DNA from: Rhyzopertha dominica
Lineage: Eukaryota > Arthropoda > Insecta > Coleoptera > Bostrichidae
Assembly (NCBI GenBank): GCA_025024175.1
Contig: QCXZ01000137.1
Span: 79,794,680 to 79,858,679, forward strand
Reading direction: 5' to 3'
DNA: 64,000 bases
A program made the position numbers and the translations under genes. Below are positions 46,501-57,972 of this stretch, piece by piece; positions within the stretch are counted from its first letter, which is position 1, and every line of letters begins with the position of its first letter. The notes under the pieces are model-generated. The model was not told the origin of the DNA, searched no databases, and saw only the letters and a program-made list of their open reading frames with translations.

Positions 46501-49070
46501 TTTAAGTGTTTCAATAAAACAAATATTTATTCAAAAAAATTTTTAAAGCAACTGAATTAGATATGTAATTTCAACTAGAAGTTACCTATTGCACAATATT
46601 TCCTCTTTATCATTCAGTAAACAATCAGAAAAATTGCTGTAGCGCAAAATCTTTGAAAAAAGTTATGAAATTTAGCACATCCTATGTATTCAGCCTCTGT
46701 TATTTTTGTGATGTTTAAATTTTTTGCAGGAAGTCAATCAAGATTTTATAAAAAGTATTTGGCTAGATTTTAGATAAATTTGAATAGTACACCTCCCTTT
46801 TTTTCGGATTGTCCATCATCATTATACCACAGGTTCTTGACAAATGCATGTTTCCACTTTACTAATTAATAAGCAATAACAGTTTATAAAGGTACAACAC
46901 AAATTTTACATAGAATCCAAACAGGAACACAGTCGAATCGATTTATAAATTTTTTACAGGGTAATCACACAATCAAAAATTGGAACATGATGGAACAATC
47001 TAAAAAAAATTGCTGATGTATATCCCATCTTGTATCAAAACTTCGCCAAGTTAAAAACATTTCTGCCCATATTCAAAAAAAGTAAAACACGCCAAATGAA
47101 ACAAGCAAAAAATACTTGTATTTCTACTCAAATATTATTCAAATCCATTCAAAAATTTTACTCAGTTATTTTAGTAATCTTAGAACAGATACTGCCTAAT
47201 ATTTTAAGCAATTATTACCAAAAAGTTCAAAATGTTTTTGTTTTACCATTCCATCATACATAATAAATGAAACAACTTTTTCTATTATAATATAAATGCA
47301 TTCTTAATCATTCCATGCAATCAAGTATTGAATTTAGATGTCCTTCTGGATAATGCACTTACATTTACACCTCATATTATACAAGTAGTTAACACTGCAT
47401 TGAAAACACTAAGGTTTATCTTTAGAAACACCAGAGAATTTAAAAATATTTCGGCATATAAATCATTATTTTATGCTCTTGTACTGTTCTGTTTTTTGGA
47501 TGCCATAGGACCAAAAATTAACTTATTAGAAAAAGTGCAGCATAAGTTTGCAAAATATCTTCATTTTAAAATGTATGAAGTTTGCTTCAATGTACCTCGT
47601 GCCGGCAGTAGGTATCTGCAGTCTTCATAGCTTTAACTACCCCTTAATCAAGTCTTTTAGACTATATTATAACCTGAGTTTTGATGTTTTCTTTCATATG
47701 TTTGTTCAGGTACTATGAAAGTCGAGCTTCTTCAGCGATATAATTTGTATTTGGGTGATGAATTAGTCGATTTGAATATTATATGCTTTGTGTTACTATA
47801 TTGTTTCATTCTACACTATTATAGTTTGTTGTAAATAAATTATATATATTATAGGATCTTCAAACTGTATATAAGTAATAAACACATCACAGTGAAACAT
47901 TTGTGCCGAAAGTTTTCATTCAAAAACAAACAAACAAAAAAAAATGCAACTTTTATTCATACATTGTTACAAAAAAAAATCCTGTCAGAAAATTCACAAA
48001 TGAAAATTTTTCACCCGATTCCTTCACGGTTATCCAAAACTTACCTGCACAAAAACCAAAACTAGAGATTGCGCTAGAAAAACAAAACAACCTCACCTAT
48101 TCTCAGTGCGTCTCCGTGGTGCCTGGGGCCATCCGTGAGCGTCGGCATCATCGAACAACATTTGAATCTCATAAATTCCAATGTCGGACTCGTCAGAAAT
48201 GTAACAGTGTTCGCAGTACCACGAACCTTCCGGAACATCTTGCAGAGGAGGATCGAGGCATTCCAGATGATATCCAAGGTCACAGCCGTCACAGAGGAGC
48301 ATTCTGTCTTCTCGGTCGCAACTCCCGCATATCTCACAGTAAGTAGGGTCCTCAATAATTTCCAGGTCCTGTTGGGGCGCCGGTGTTTCCACGTGGATCT
48401 CCCTTGTGATTTTTCCATTCAGCGTCGCCCGTACAAGAATCAGTGTGAATGGCTGTCGATCGACGGGACAAGTATTGACATTCTTCGACCATTCCTGTAT
48501 GCACTCCACACAGAAAGTGTGATCACAGCTTTCGGGGGTACCGACTTCTTGCTGTTTGAAAGCCAGCAAGCAAATGGGGCATTTTTCTGCTTCAGCATCA
48601 CTAGTATCCGATTCTAGAGATTTATCAACGTTCGATTTTGCGTTGTGTTCCGCCTCATTTGTGTCAGACTCCCATCCGCTGCTCGAACTTCCTTCAAAAC
48701 CTCCATCAGATTCATCAGAGCTTGATTCGCTAACCAGGCGAGGAGGTCTTCTGTTGGTGCGGATGATGTCAGACCCAGAACTTGGTGAAGTGTCACTCGG
48801 TACTTTCTGCAAGAACACAAGATTTATTTGAGGATGAAGGGCAAAAAACGGTCAACTACGTACTGGAATCCGTTTCTTCCGGCGAAAACGGCTTACAATA
48901 TCTTCATCTTCACTTGAATCGCTGTCAGGAATCACTTTCTTGTTGTTTATTTTTCTAAACTTACTGTTCGCGGGGCTTATGGAACTATCACTGGAGGAAT
49001 CATCTATTACGTTGGTTGATTTTCGTTTGCGTTTGAAATTTGTTTCTACAATGCTCTCGTCGCTGCTCAT
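31553..49070 (-). CDS. PHRF1: PHD and RING finger domain-containing protein 1
   Basis: Nuclear E3 ubiquitin ligase and RNA polymerase II-associated factor in animals. Twelve exons (minus): 49070-48864, 48806-48097, 46283-45831, 44119-43347, 41702-39920, 38128-37779, 37116-36959, 36508-36304, 34333-33434, 32013-31919, 31862-31734, 31684-31553; all GT-AG and in phase, 1965 codons (1964 aa; human is about 1650). After an acidic Ser-rich N-terminus comes a RING (about 145-185: [22 protein letters not shown]) and a PHD finger (about 226-271: [26 protein letters not shown]). Exon 3 carries basic [18 protein letters not shown]; exon 4 the conserved [12 protein letters not shown] block; exon 5 a long acidic then Arg-Ser-rich region; exon 9 Pro/Ser-rich. 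Exons 10-12 encode the C-terminal SRI-like domain ([40 protein letters not shown]) that in the family contacts the polymerase CTD. One N lies in exon 5 (about 40916). No disruption seen. Confidence 0.95.
32014..33433 (-). other. PHRF1 intron 9
   Basis: AT-rich intron of 1.4 kb; flanking exons join in phase 1. I see no gene, element or notable structure. Confidence 0.6.
35680..35885 (-). mobile_element. LINE reverse transcriptase fragment and (TAAA)n run
   Basis: Minus strand in PHRF1 intron 8 reads [20 protein letters not shown], then [14 protein letters not shown], the catalytic FADD box and the downstream 'WLxxNxLKLN' helix of LINE reverse transcriptases. A perfect TAAA tandem run sits at 35857-35880. 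The rest of the element is lost. Confidence 0.65.
38725..39340. repeat. Fold-back (MITE-like) element in PHRF1 intron 5
   Basis: Two arms of about 170 bp are inverted copies: left 38725-38895, right about 39150-39330. Matching blocks include AGCAATTTTGTTTCCTTACC on the left against GGTAAGGTAACAAAATTGCT on the right, and TGTACATTAGCAGT against ACTGCTAATGTACA. The spacer of about 250 bp is AT-rich and non-coding. Confidence 0.75.
41703..43346 (-). other. PHRF1 intron 4
   Basis: AT-rich 1.6-kb intron with two N bases near 42741 and 42750. No gene or structured element recognised. Confidence 0.55.
44373..45432 (+). mobile_element. Degraded LINE copy with AATA-type 3' tail
   Basis: Plus-strand frame reads [20 protein letters not shown], then [12 protein letters not shown] and [20 protein letters not shown], the RT core of a Jockey/CR1-like LINE; the catalytic Y-A-D-D is altered to FSND. 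Further decayed 3' ORF sequence follows. It ends GGGCTTGCCCTGTTGATAC and AATAAATAAATAAATAAATA at about 45388-45432, a complete LINE 3' terminus. It lies antisense in PHRF1 intron 3 and is dead. Confidence 0.75.
46990..47870 (+). mobile_element. LINE relic in PHRF1 intron 2
   Basis: Plus-strand sequence [20 protein letters not shown], then [20 protein letters not shown] and [13 protein letters not shown] matches the post-RT region of Jockey-like elements ('DLGVxxDxxLxFxxHI ... FIxRNxxxF ... LExVQxKFxxYL'). Upstream pieces (47030-47263) may belong to the same copy. Antisense to PHRF1; frame broken. Confidence 0.6.
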
Positions 49071-49627
49071 TTTTTGATTTGGATATAGCGCGACTCTTAT
49101 AGCTCACGGGTAAACGCCACTGTAATTCTTTGAATTTTCAACTTACGAATATACTTTAAACTTTTAAATACGTCTTCTACATTCTGGTAATAAAGTTTAG
49201 TACGCACGGAACACGAAACGAAGTTGAACGCTGCATAAAACGTTAGGAGATTAATTACTAAAACCGATCATAATTAACTAGCGGAAGCCATTTTAACATT
49301 CCAAGATTTTCGAGATCGACGTCCTACGACATATAATGCAAGTAAAACAGGGCAGCCAACTACAGTTTTGGATGTCACACATTACACATGATTTACAGTA
49401 TTTTAATAATTAATTTATGGCGATTGACTGTACATTAGTAATAAGTTGATAAATATAAGACAACAAGCATAAATATAAGATAAGCACGACCATTTTTTGA
49501 ATTGTAAATTCGAAAATATTATTGTGGTACCTCCGATTTCATTTGACATTTATCAAACTGTCAAGTCTGCCTTTTTGTACGCTTCTCGTTGACCACACGT
49601 GTTGTGTAGAGTTAATAAAATTGCAAG
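49071..49627. promoter_or_regulatory. Bidirectional promoter gap PHRF1 / RpS13
   Basis: Only 557 bp separate the start codons of PHRF1 (minus) and RpS13 (plus). A pyrimidine-rich CTGCCTTTTTGTACGCTTCT just before the RpS13 ATG (about 49567-49586) is compatible with a 5' TOP start of a ribosomal protein mRNA. No TATA box is evident. Confidence 0.5.
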
Positions 49628-50295
<668 letters not shown>

Positions 50296-50321
50296 TTTTT
50301 TTTGTAAGATTATTAAACATT

Positions 50322-50327
50322 AATAAA
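50322..50327 (+). terminator. Poly(A) signal of RpS13
   Basis: AATAAA 27 bp after the RpS13 stop, giving the very short 3' UTR usual for ribosomal protein genes. Confidence 0.75.
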
Positions 50328-51211
50328 AAATGTGGGAAATGAAATTGTGTTCTTGTTTTATATAATAAAGATATGATATGACTTTTGGGATTGCTATATT
50401 CAACCTTTCAAATATTTGGAACGAGAATTAAATTTGTATTCTTAAACATTACAGAATTAACTCGACTGTTATGCCAAGTATAAAAAAAAAACTGTAGCGT
50501 ACCTATTATACTTTATACAGCATATAGGTACTTATGTAACTTCCGATTTATTATAACTAATTACTCCAAATGTGGAATTAGCTTACCTACTACAACCTGG
50601 CGGCTTCTTTTATGAGGTTGATGTTTCAAATTCTTTGTTCTGTAGCTTGTTTACTAGTTTTCCAACGATTGCTTCATTTCTTAATAGCAACCATAACATT
50701 TACAAAATCAAAATTTGTAATCAGTAAAATCTCCAAAGAAGAATTCTGTAATGTGTAACCTTACTTTATAATTGTGAATTTTAAGCATGGCTACTTTGCG
50801 ATTTTGTGCATAAACGGCGGGAAATTTGAACAGAATTTAAATAAAAAAACGTAATATTGAGTAAAAGGACAAATTATTAAATTCATTAGAAATTTTAGAG
50901 ATAATTAGATCCAACAAATGTCCTGATGAAATAACACTAATTCACAAGTAAATAGTAATATCAAATATGATAAAGTTTATTGTAAGTTGATTAATAATTG
51001 TAAATTCAATTGATGACCTTTTTGTAACAGCACACGAAAATACAAAATATTCAATAATAGTTAAAAAATTAAGTAAAAGGTTGTTCTAAATAGAGAGGTT
51101 AGAAAATGGTACCCTGCGATGAGGGTAGTCCGCAGTAGATTTCATATACTTCTAATGGTTATTTTTTTTCATAGAAAAATAAAACAAAAATTGTCACTTA
51201 TTTACATAAAT
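50328..51211. other. Intergenic DNA between RpS13 and FNBP4 (convergent)
   Basis: AT-rich, no gene seen. It holds a decayed piece of the fold-back family at about 51065-51150. TTTATT at 51212-51217 is the likely minus-strand poly(A) signal of FNBP4, 16 bp after its stop. Confidence 0.5.
51065..51150. repeat. Decayed copy of the cathepsin D intron fold-back core
   Basis: GGTTGTTCTAAATAGAGAGG, then TTAGAAAATGGTACCCTGCG and ATGAGGGTAGT align with AGTTCGTTCTAAAGAGAGAG, AGGCTAGGAAATGAAACCGC and TTACGAGGCTAGT of the element at 17175-18185. Only the central part is visible. Confidence 0.5.
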
Positions 51212-51232
51212 TTTATTACAAACTTATGAGAA

Positions 51233-54200
51233 TCAATCCATGCTTTTCTGGACATTTTTCCACTTTTCGACCAATTTCGAAACTCCCTTCTTCTTCATGG
51301 CCAAACCTTGTGCTATCTGCATAAACAAAAAACTAATGATCCAATACTAATTTAGTTATACACGGCTTACCTTAGTCTTTTTCTTCTTTTTGACTTGTTT
51401 GACTGCAACTGGAGCAACATCTTCAGGTTCTTGTGGTGTTTGAACTACAGACCCAGGGTTAGAATTCTCATTTGAAATGGCTGCCAAATCGGAATAAAAT
51501 GAATCCAGCGCCGAATTCAATTGATCTTTTGGTACATTTGCGTTTTCATTCTCCTGGAAGGAAGTTTTAATATTAAAATGTAACAAACTAAGGACACTTA
51601 ATGTACCGGTCCGTATGAAGAAGTTTCCGGTGAATCAACACCAGGCGGTAAGGGCTCTTTGCTCCTGTCGTCCGGTGGTAGTGGGGGTAAAGGAGATGCT
51701 ACTGATAATGTTGGTGGTAGCGGAGGATCTGAATATGACGAAAAAATGTTATTAGGATGTTATGCAGGAGGAAATGTACCTTTAGAAAAATCATTTTTCA
51801 ACATCCTGCTTCAAACTGGCTATAATAACTTGCACTTACAAATTTGGACTGATGTCTCAAACTTTAGACCCATAAGCATCACAAACAATGTGGCAAAAAT
51901 ATTTTTTGATGCGCAGTGTAGTGCCCTCATATATAAAACATGTTGGACGCCTTTTATAAGTTTGATGAATTTCTGTCTTTTTATAAATAAGCTTTTGGAC
52001 TTGTGTAAAATGCATTTGTATTGTTTCAACACAAAATAAATGTTATAATGACAAACTCACCCAACATCTTACTCTTTCTACCGCTCTCACTGATGATTGG
52101 GGGTGGCGGTGGTTTTGGGCTACTTATCCGCGGTGGGGGTGGCACGTGGTCTGCTTCATCTCTGGCTTCATCAGGTGGGGGAGGGGGTGTCGTAGATATG
52201 TCCATGGCCTCGTCACACCTAATAATGTCAGGCTGCGGATATTCCCACTGAGATTCGCCCGTCAATTTATTTCTGTAGTAATAGCGCTTGTTCGACCTAA
52301 AACATCCAGCAAAGAACAAGATAGCATCCAGGGAGGTGAGAGTTGAATATGTTTTAAGGCTCTTTGATCAAGGGAACTCTTTTAAAAATGGGATTGTCAA
52401 AGTTGAAACTGGTCCATAATTATTCAGGTTACTTTTAGTATCCGGTATGGATAAATCACAAATATAAAGAACTATGGGTGGCAACACTTTAGGAAAAATT
52501 TTGCAAATAAATAGTATGCCATTACTTGANACAGACAATTCATTTTTGAAAGAGAACTACTTTTAACACCTTTTTTCAGTTCACAATTGTATCAATCTAT
52601 ACTGTACCTGTTTACGACAATTTTAATAAACGTTTATTATAAAGCAGACAACAAAAAGAAAAAGAATATATTTTTTTGGTTGGGACGCAGATCCTCTAAG
52701 CAGTACGTCTCCTCCGGTCCATAGTCCTCTACTTCTTGTAGACTCCTGCACACAGAAATATTGTTGATTGTACCAATGTCAGCATAAAAATGTTGGCTGT
52801 TAATGGCTAGTAATGAAATGCTGTATTGAAGTGGTAATTACAAACCTTTGTGATGCATAGTTAGTAAAAACTAACAGCATAACGTTCCTTAGTGCTGATG
52901 AATGCTGTAGTCACTCTAATTTAAGTGTAAGAGGAAACCTCAGAAAAATGAGCTTTGTCAAGGTAATGTTACAATAAATGCTTATTGTGATAGAAAAATA
53001 CCTCTATCTAAACAAACCTAAAGTTATTTCGGGACCAAACGAAAACTTGAATACTGCATTGAACAGAGACGAGAAGAAAAATAACAAATTCTGTTATCTG
53101 GAAAACACAAACTCACTTCTTTTGTCTGCTCATAAAATTTTATAGCACATTTAAACCATTTGGGAGAACCCAATTTTCATTCTAAAATGGCACATCTCAT
53201 GTACAAATACGAAAAAAATTATATACATATACTTACAATTGTTTACTTATTCATTCTGTATCAAATTCTGAGAAATCATAGATGTTAATAATATTTTCAA
53301 GTGGCTGAATTGTCTCTTTATTTAAGATCATCCTATGTAGAATTAGAAGTACAAAATATAGTGGTATACTTAAAATTTCACAATCTTTGTCATTTCACCA
53401 ACTGCATAAGCTTTTGGTAAATTATGATCTGCAACTAGAGCTAAAAGATATTTTTTAGTTTTTGCCATTGCTGGAATGGCTACACTTTTTTAATGTAAAA
53501 ACTGTACAATTTCGGACTTCTACGATGACATATTAGAAATTTTTAAAGTTTGAATGAGATGGCATATTGTCCATTACAATGATAGTTTTAGCAGGAATAT
53601 TATAAAATTGTTTATAGTACTATATATAGTCTACATTAATTTTTTTTTAATTTTTAGCAAATATGAGATTAACTGATTACTATGAGATGGTACACAATTG
53701 CACGAACCATCATGAGTTCTTTTGTTTACTATCATATCGAACCAAGTCTCAAAATTTTCTATGGCTTCTAAATAGCCAATTCAAGCTTGGACAATTCTAC
53801 TTGATTCCAAAATATAACGCCTTCAATTTAATTTTTAAAATAAAAATCCCATTCTCATACTGAAAATGAGTTAATTTTCACAGTTGTGTATTTAACTTGC
53901 CCTGTGATAAAATTTTATGAGGAGACAAAATAAATGTCTGAACTATATTTTTAATGCTGAATTTTGTTGGGGAAAACGGTTGTTTAGGACAAAATAAAAC
54001 ACTTCAAATTCGCCATGACGTTTCGACACTTTATTGTGTTTTTTTCAGGCTATAATTTATATATTTATCTTCTGTAGACTTCAGAGAAACCAAGAAATTA
54101 TCAAAATCCTTTTATCACTTCTCAAATTGTGTAATACATTACTAATGTCTTTTGTCAGATTATTAAAATAAGTGAGTAACTTTCGATAAATTGTCACATA

Positions 54201-56958
54201 TTGTAGCATCATTGATCGTATATTCTTCTAACAAATTATTTAAGTCAGGGTAACTATCCATTTCTTTAATTGATTGTAGCCTGAAAAGACAATAAAGTGT
54301 CGTGATGAATTAAAGTGTTTTATTTTGACTTGTGACAAGATTTCATAAATAAGGATCGTTAATCTTCCCCTATACTAATATTTTTCTTGAAATTTTCCGA
54401 GCAGTTACTAAACCTAGTGATTTTAAATGTTGCTTACCTTCATGCTGCAGTTGCTCAGCGACTGAACTCTTCTTCTGGCTAAATTTAAATAAGATAAAAC
54501 ATTCGGCATGGTTTTTAGGACAAACAACGGACCAAGGACCAAGTGAGGGTAGATGGGGGGTGGGCAAGTGGTAGCCTCTGGAGAAATGACTTAAGTCTTT
54601 ACCTGTCCCACTGCAACAGCCATCCTGCTGGCGTGGCATCATGTTCAAGGTTAATCAGTTCTGAGCATGTATCATTTAGCCACTTCTCAAAGTAACTAGC
54701 CTTTAGACAACCGTCTAGCAGAGCAGAATGCAGAGTCTACGACAATTGTCCAATTAGAGTTAAAATTTTGACAAATTTGTTCTACTACTACTTGAAATGA
54801 AAACAAAACCCAGTAAAGAGGAAATTGTGTCACACTGTACTTAACTTATTCAAAAATGATACTCTCGACATGGGGCACCACCCATTGACAATCTGTAAGA
54901 ACTCAAAAAAGTCGTTTGTTTGGTATTCTAAGTGGTTCTAAATAATTATTTTTGAGTCTCCAATAATAAATATACCATTTTCTTATTCTAGTGTTATAAT
55001 TTAATCTCTTTTATGTCACATAAATTAAAGCTATGGTGGCCAAAAGTTCCACCAAAATCATAATTAAATTTTGGATGTGATGTGACTAGAAATGAATAAA
55101 AAAATAATAAAGTATTCAAATTAATGAAACTTTATTTTCTCTCTGCAATAAGTGATAAAAAAAACTAGAGAACTAATGTAATCAGTAGATGAGGGGCACC
55201 ACTTTTTTGAAATTACAGATCCAACCCTGACAGTATTTTTGATGATTAATCAATGTGAATAGAAGAAAAAGATACTTACATCCATTTGAATTAACATAAC
55301 TTGCACAGCCGAAGCTTGCTGGTGTCCCTCACTCAGAAATCCAAGCTTCTCTCCAAGCATAACACGTGATTCCTCAGCCTTTTTCGAAATAGTCGTAGAA
55401 AACTCGACAGCTTTCAACTCGGCTACATTTTCTACATTCGCACTTGGCTGAGTTGGACTTGATGCATCGCTTTTAATAAACAAAACTCCCCCGCTTTTAA
55501 AACCTGGATATTCGACGTTCTTTTGTTTAAAGCCGAGTCCAGACCTTTCGTTTAAATCGCTTGCTTCAGGTCGTTTCTTTGAATTGATAAGTTCTATACC
55601 AATTTTACGTTTTCTTTGAAACACCTTTCTGTCTATGTCGTCATCTATATTAAACAGGGTTTTCTTTTCAGTATTAGGATTGGTGTCACTGGTTTCAGTG
55701 ACTGGGAACAAAGGACCATTTTTAATAGGAAAAAGAGTCATGGTGACAGTGTTATCCTTTGAATCTTCCTGCTCATCCTCTTCATCATCTTCAGAACCAT
55801 AACCAGCAACAAGGGTAAATCCTGAGACCTCCTTTTTGATTTCTTGTTTTTCTTTTACTAGCTCAATCCGTCTGATCGTTGTAGGTTCAGTCTTCACCGT
55901 ATTTGCTACTGTATGGTTGCTGTTCGCTTTTTTATCATTGGTAGTGACATGCGAAGGCTGCAACATTTTTTTTTAATAGCGAATGTTCAATTACAGAAAA
56001 GCAATTGTGACTTCAGAAGCTGCGAAAACTCACTTTACAGGAATTCTCTAGCAGCATATTCATCACAAGTCAAAAGTAATTATACTTTGGATTCAGATTG
56101 AAAACTTAAAATCATAGTACGCTTAAAGCACATCAGTGAGCTTTCTCATCATTCTCTATAACTTTTTAAGAATTTAAAATACAAATGTAACTTTGGGCTC
56201 AATTACCAGCAGTTGTTTAATGATCTCTTTTAATGCTTAGAACTGACATTATGCTCATTATGTGTAGGTAATAGTTTGAACAATCAATTAATATTAATGT
56301 TTTAAAAACTATCAAGAAATCAGCTTTGTTAAAATAGGAGAAATCATACCTTAGCATTTTCTGTATTTGTTTCACTCTGAATAGCATCCTCTTCTTCTTC
56401 TGATTCTGAATCACTTCCGTACGAAGATATCAACATGATTTTTCTTAAAAACATACACCAGATTACATTTAAATCAACCATTTTCTGTAGTACTTACTCA
56501 TCTTCTGAATCACTCGACTTTCTCTTAGGTTTACTATTAAGAGATTTCGCCTTCTGTACTGTCCTACTAACAGAGTTTTGAGGTTTTTCCTTGTCGTTGC
56601 CCCCTATCTTATAAATCTTGACCGATTCGACTGGCACTTCCACTTTGGGGAGAATAGGGGTTGTTTTCGGAGGTAAAAACAGATTATTATGTTTTGATGC
56701 CTTAACACTTTCACTGCTCTTTTGAAAACCTTCTGGAGCATCCCACGTAACTTCGTCTGTGTGTATATTCCAATAATATGGATATCCCGTTTGTTTGTCA
56801 ATGCATTCTTTCCATGCTGGAAGACGAGTATTAAACTATTATTAAACATCAAAAACTTTAGACTGTAGCTTACCATTACGAGTGTCTTCCTGCTTTTTAT
56901 CTTTAGGAGGGACCAAAGCATTGATTTCCTTTAAAAAATCGTCTACTGTTGCGTCCAT
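51233..56958 (-). CDS. FNBP4: Formin-binding protein 4 (two WW domains)
   Basis: Nuclear WW-domain protein that in mammals binds proline-rich formin segments. Nine exons (minus): 56958-56874, 56816-56498, 56443-56350, 55957-55280, 54736-54603, 52296-52061, 51728-51607, 51553-51371, 51316-51233; every junction GT-AG and in phase, 645 codons (644 aa). N-terminus MDATVDDFLKEINALVPP; WW1 at about residues 30-56 (WKECIDKQTGYPYYWNIHTD ... TWDAP); acidic YGSEDDEEDEQED; WW2 at about 427-460 (TPAGWLLQWDR across the exon 5/6 junction, then KRYYYRNKLTGESQWEYPQP). Proline-rich stretches follow (TTPPPPPDE, PPPPRISSPKPPPPP), and the protein ends with a conserved basic tail (GLAMKKKGVSKLVEKWKNVQ). Shorter than the human protein (about 1000 aa), mainly in the disordered linkers. 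Identification rests on the two WW domains plus the C-terminal tail. Confidence 0.9.
51770..52010 (+). mobile_element. LINE reverse transcriptase fragment in FNBP4 intron 6
   Basis: Plus strand reads WTDVSNFRPISITNNVAKIF, the 'SNYRPISLxxxxxKIFE' motif of LINE reverse transcriptases, preceded by a decayed 'P..W' region. The downstream part is out of frame. Antisense to FNBP4. Confidence 0.6.
53400..53640 (-). mobile_element. Possible DDE transposase relic in FNBP4 intron 5
   Basis: Minus strand reads FYNIPAKTIIVMDNMPSHSN, resembling the 'xIVMDNASYHS' block with the second catalytic Asp of insect DDE-superfamily endonucleases. Sequence beyond is broken. Confidence 0.3.
53985..54345. repeat. 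MITE-like element in FNBP4 intron 5
   Basis: About 70-bp terminal inverted repeats: left 53985-54058 (ACAAAATAAAACACTT, CGACACTTTATTGTG, TTTTTCAGGCTA) is mirrored by right 54275-54345 (TAGCCTGAAAAG, CAATAAAGTGTCG, AAGTGTTTTATTTTG). The internal ~215 bp is AT-rich and non-coding. Confidence 0.8.
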
Positions 56959-57853
56959 GTTTTTAGCATGGTTTGATTATTAATTAAATTAAAATACAAT
57001 CCCTTATAATTAATAATTTCAAAACACCGAATCAAATTGTATATTATTTATTTCGTGCATGCAAAACAATACCATATGACGCACACCGCACCATGGAATT
57101 TTATGGTTGACAACCGCCACTTGTCAATTTGCTGACAACTTGACGGTTTGCAAAGATTATTTCAAGCGGGAAACTTAAATTGAATGTGACAAGGACAGTT
57201 TCAACCTCAAATAAGGATTTCAAGTTTAATACATCTTTTTATATGATGTGAACAATGTTAGATCAATGAACATGAAATAATAAAGATATATGTACTATAA
57301 GATAATATTTTCTCGGAAAGATCGCTGTCTCTTGAAAACACTGACAAAATGTTATTAGTATACTACTTATTTTTAATCCTGCTTCCAAATTTATTTTTGG
57401 TTTACTTGTTAAACTGTGGAACAAGGTTGTGTAGCGGTTGAAGTGCTATTTGCTTGTATGGCATACATGTGTGTTATCCAACGTTGTTTTTGTAACTATT
57501 TGGATCACCATCGTCTTCCATTAAAACAGGGAATTAATATTTGTTTTAGAACCAACGAAGAAAAATATAGACAGATATTAATTCAAATATATCAGTTTAG
57601 AAAATTTTAAATTTCTAATTTCTCATTTTTCAAAAAAACTGCTGAAAATTGAATCAATACTTCCAATTGCCAATTATTAACTTATCCATAAAAAATTTCA
57701 ATTAAAACTTTGAAAATTAACCAATAGGTACAAGACACATTATTGTCATTTGACAGTTGTGTGTTTTGATCATAAAAAAGTAGTGTAGCCATGTTGTTAT
57801 CCTGCATACTAAATACACAATAATAACGGACAAAGATTAAAGAGTGACAATTA
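56959..57853. other. FNBP4 promoter and gap to TTC21B 3' end
   Basis: Both flanking genes are on the minus strand. The first ~200 bp upstream of the FNBP4 ATG have several CG dinucleotides and TTGACAA/TTGTCAA-like words and probably hold the promoter. The rest is AT-rich. The 64-codon plus-strand frame at 57416-57610 is unsupported. Confidence 0.5.
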
Positions 57854-57859
57854 TTTATT
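57854..57859 (-). terminator. Poly(A) signal of TTC21B
   Basis: TTTATT on the plus strand gives AATAAA on the minus strand about 115 bp after the TTC21B stop codon. Confidence 0.6.
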
Positions 57860-57972
57860 TTACATGTTAAAATAGATGGCAGGATACAATACTGAAACAA
57901 AGATGTGTTGGACGGACTCGTTAGGTAATAATCACAGCTGTGCTCACATTTAAGCTTATCTACTAAATTTAA

